NCBI GenBank assembly: GCA_048498155.1
Contig: JBEHYN010000026.1
Location: 1-44,292 of the forward strand
Origin: BOG-938 sp048498155
GTDB lineage: Bacteria; Pseudomonadota; Alphaproteobacteria; Caulobacterales; Caulobacteraceae
DNA length: 44,292 nt
Direction: 5' to 3'
Shown: in pieces, positions 42,568 through 44,292 of the stretch
Position numbering within the stretch: position 1 is the stretch's first letter
Layout of the letters: every line of letters starts with the position of its first letter
Notes under the pieces: model-generated
Databases searched by the model: none
Told to the model about the DNA's origin: nothing
The model's input: the letters and a program-made list of their open reading frames with translations, nothing else
Position numbers and translations under genes: made by a program

Positions 42568-43644
42568 CTACTTGACCGTGTAGGTCTTGCTGAAGCCGTT
42601 GCGGTCGTTGGTGACAGTGACGCGGCCGTCTCGCGTCACGTCCAGCCTCAGGCCGTAGCCATGGCTGGGCAATGGGCCGAGGTTAGCCAGGTAGCTTGGA
42701 TCGCCCGCCAGTTCGGGGTGGAGCGTGGGCTCGTGCACCCGCCAAAAGCCCATCAGCCCCGGGCTGCTGTTCACTGCTTTAACGGACTCGGGCAGGGATC
42801 CCTTCTTTGAGCCATTGCCCATGATCGCGATGTCAGGCGCGACGGAATGGATGAAGCCCGGATTGTTGCTGGTGCCCAGGCCGTGGTTATCGACGATCAG
42901 GATGCTGACGTGGCCGACCTTGTTCAGTGGACAGACCAGATCGTGCTCGCGGTCCCAGGTCAGGTCGCCGAATGCCGCGATCTTGACCTTGCCGAAGCTG
43001 AACAGCGAACCGATGGACTTGGCGTTCTCGATGCCGCCGTCCTCGGCCATGGAGGGCAGATCGCACTCCACGCCCCGCTTGCCGGCGCCCGGCAAGGGTT
43101 TGGCTATGGGCTTGCCGTCGGCGATGACGATGGTGTCGGTCAGGGAGCCAAAGTGGAAGACTTGGCCGGGCTTGGCGATGACATGCTTATGGCCTTTGAT
43201 CAGCTCGATATAATTCTCATAGCCCATCTGGGTTTTAGGCGGCGCCTTGGGGTTGTCGATGGAGTTGTGCATCTCCCGGTTCGGGCCATGGTCGATGAAG
43301 GTCCCGACCGGGATGGCGTCCAGCAGCGCGCCGACCCCGCCGACATGGTCGCCGTGGTAATGGGTGATGATCACATAATCGATCTTCTTTAGGCCCAGGG
43401 CCCTGGCGGAATTGACGATGCGGTCCACCCCGCTGTCGGCGCCGTCAAGGGACGTGGTCCACATGCCGCCGGGGGGCGTGCCGGTGTCGACCAGCACCGA
43501 TACGCCTTCGGGCGTGACATAGAGCGTGCCCCCGCCCCCTTCCATGTCGGGCTCGATGATGGTGAGGGATTTGCCGGCGGCGTGCCCAGAGCCGGCCATC
43601 AAGGCGGACGCCAGCACGGTGGAGATGAGAAGCTTGCGGATCAT
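42568..43644 (-). CDS. Exported MBL-fold metallohydrolase (copy 2)
   Basis: A 358-residue protein with signal MIRKLLISTVLASALMAGSG. It is clearly paralogous to 27794-28882: GGTLYVTPEGVSVLVDTGTP, THYHGDHVGG (His95, His97, Asp99, His100), IDHGPNR, FHFGSLTDTIVIADGKPIAK, GDLTWDREHDLVCPLNKVGH and VDNHG. All zinc ligands are kept in both copies. It lies 47 bases downstream of the partial quinoprotein gene on the same strand. Thus copy 1 goes with a lactonase and copy 2 with a quinoprotein dehydrogenase. Confidence 0.88.
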   Translation of the reverse strand: MIRKLLISTVLASALMAGSGHAAGKSLTIIEPDMEGGGGTLYVTPEGVSVLVDTGTPPGGMWTTSLDGADSGVDRIVNSARALGLKKIDYVIITHYHGDHVGGVGALLDAIPVGTFIDHGPNREMHNSIDNPKAPPKTQMGYENYIELIKGHKHVIAKPGQVFHFGSLTDTIVIADGKPIAKPLPGAGKRGVECDLPSMAEDGGIENAKSIGSLFSFGKVKIAAFGDLTWDREHDLVCPLNKVGHVSILIVDNHGLGTSNNPGFIHSVAPDIAIMGNGSKKGSLPESVKAVNSSPGLMGFWRVHEPTLHPELAGDPSYLANLGPLPSHGYGLRLDVTRDGRVTVTNDRNGFSKTYTVK

Positions 43645-43691
43645 GGCTGCGTTTCCCTGGGACTTGTTCTGAGCGCTTATGCGATGAGGGT

Positions 43692-44292
43692 CTAATGCGC
43701 CTTGGGTAGGGCGAAACTATAGACCAGATTGCCGGCGGCTACGGCGATAAATTGCTGTCCGTCCACCGCATAACTCATGGGCGAGGCGGTGATGGGCACG
43801 CCTGTGTGGAAGGACCACAGCAGTTTTCCGGTGTGAGCATTCAGGGCCAGGAACGCCCCTTCGGCGGTGGATGCGAACACCACCCCCCCGCGGACGCCCA
43901 GAACGCCGCACGGCGCCAATGACCGGCTAGTGTGATATTTCCAGACCACCTTGCCGGTGCGGGTGTCGATGGCTTTGACGCCTTGGTCGGTGGCCGGGTC
44001 ATTGGGCGGAATGAGCTTGTCGCCCCCCATGTAGAGTTGACCGAGGCGTGGCGAGGCGGCCTTTGTCAGGCCGATGGATTGGGCGTCGTAAAAGGGCACA
44101 TAGAGAAGCCCGCTCATTTTATCGTAGGACGGCGCGCCGAAGTTGGTGCCTGACAGGGGCGCCGAGATCGAGCCCTTCACCGTAGGCAAGGACTTCGGAT
44201 CCACGATGGGCCGGCCGTTGGCGTCAAAGCCCAGGTTCCAGGTTTGCCTCACGAAGGGGGTGGAGAACAGGAACTTCCCGTTGGTGCGGTCC
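43692..44292 (-). CDS. Quinoprotein (PQQ-dependent) dehydrogenase, C-terminal part (5' end missing)
   Basis: The frame is open to the right edge of the window, so only the last 199 or so residues are seen. Propeller motifs: GVKAIDTRTGKVVWKYHT, GVRGGVVFASTAEGAFLALN, HTGKLLWSFHTG and the terminal SYAVDGQQFIAVAAGNLVYS, as in type I alcohol/methanol dehydrogenase-like quinoproteins. It is only distantly similar to the dehydrogenase at 40033. It is upstream of the MBL hydrolase in what looks like an operon. Confidence 0.88.
   Translation of the reverse strand, partial: DRTNGKFLFSTPFVRQTWNLGFDANGRPIVDPKSLPTVKGSISAPLSGTNFGAPSYDKMSGLLYVPFYDAQSIGLTKAASPRLGQLYMGGDKLIPPNDPATDQGVKAIDTRTGKVVWKYHTSRSLAPCGVLGVRGGVVFASTAEGAFLALNAHTGKLLWSFHTGVPITASPMSYAVDGQQFIAVAAGNLVYSFALPKAH

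Overview
The window is GC-rich, gene-dense DNA that looks chromosomal and alphaproteobacterial, most likely Caulobacterales (Caulobacter/Phenylobacterium-like). The reasons are the Caulobacter-type cpa/tad pilus genes, HWE-family histidine kinases beside a single-domain response regulator, large TonB-dependent receptors, many Tat-exported enzymes, and palindromic intergenic repeats of alphaproteobacterial type. I see no rRNA, tRNA, CRISPR array, transposase or phage genes. The genus is inference.

Layout. 1-3626: the 3' part of a subclass B3 metallo-beta-lactamase-like gene, a soluble transhydrogenase (sthA) and a pair of exported proteins of unknown function. 4035-10711: a tight tad operon (cpaB-cpaC-cpaE-cpaF-tadB-tadC) with no pilin, prepilin peptidase or cpaD nearby. 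10787-16979: a small membrane protein, an exported cupin, a toxin-antitoxin pair with a perfect 18-bp operator-like palindrome, a frameshifted remnant of a DUF1552 gene, a response regulator and two HWE kinases (one lacking its phosphoacceptor histidine), palindromic repeats and a glycine-zipper lipoprotein. 17107-21582: a DUF1592/DUF1552 pair, the first with two CxxCH motifs. 21765-25177: a short-chain dehydrogenase, an exported aldolase-like protein and three lipoproteins.

25231-44292 is an outer-membrane and periplasm-centred catabolic island. It holds a Tat-exported enolase-superfamily protein, a Tat-exported amidohydrolase, two exported MBL-fold hydrolases, two exported seven-bladed lactonase-like proteins, three consecutive TonB-dependent receptors, a Tat-exported quinoprotein dehydrogenase, an exported cupin, and the C-terminus of a second quinoprotein at the right edge. 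Several parts are paralogous pairs or triplets, so the island probably grew by duplication.

Working model (inference): the receptors bring a TonB-dependent substrate into the periplasm. There quinoprotein dehydrogenases oxidise it, lactonases, amidohydrolase and MBL hydrolases open or trim it, and the enolase-like and aldolase-like proteins dehydrate or cleave the acid. The cytoplasmic NAD-type short-chain dehydrogenase would act on what is imported. The substrate cannot be read from the sequence; a sugar acid/lactone or a plant-derived aromatic are both possible.
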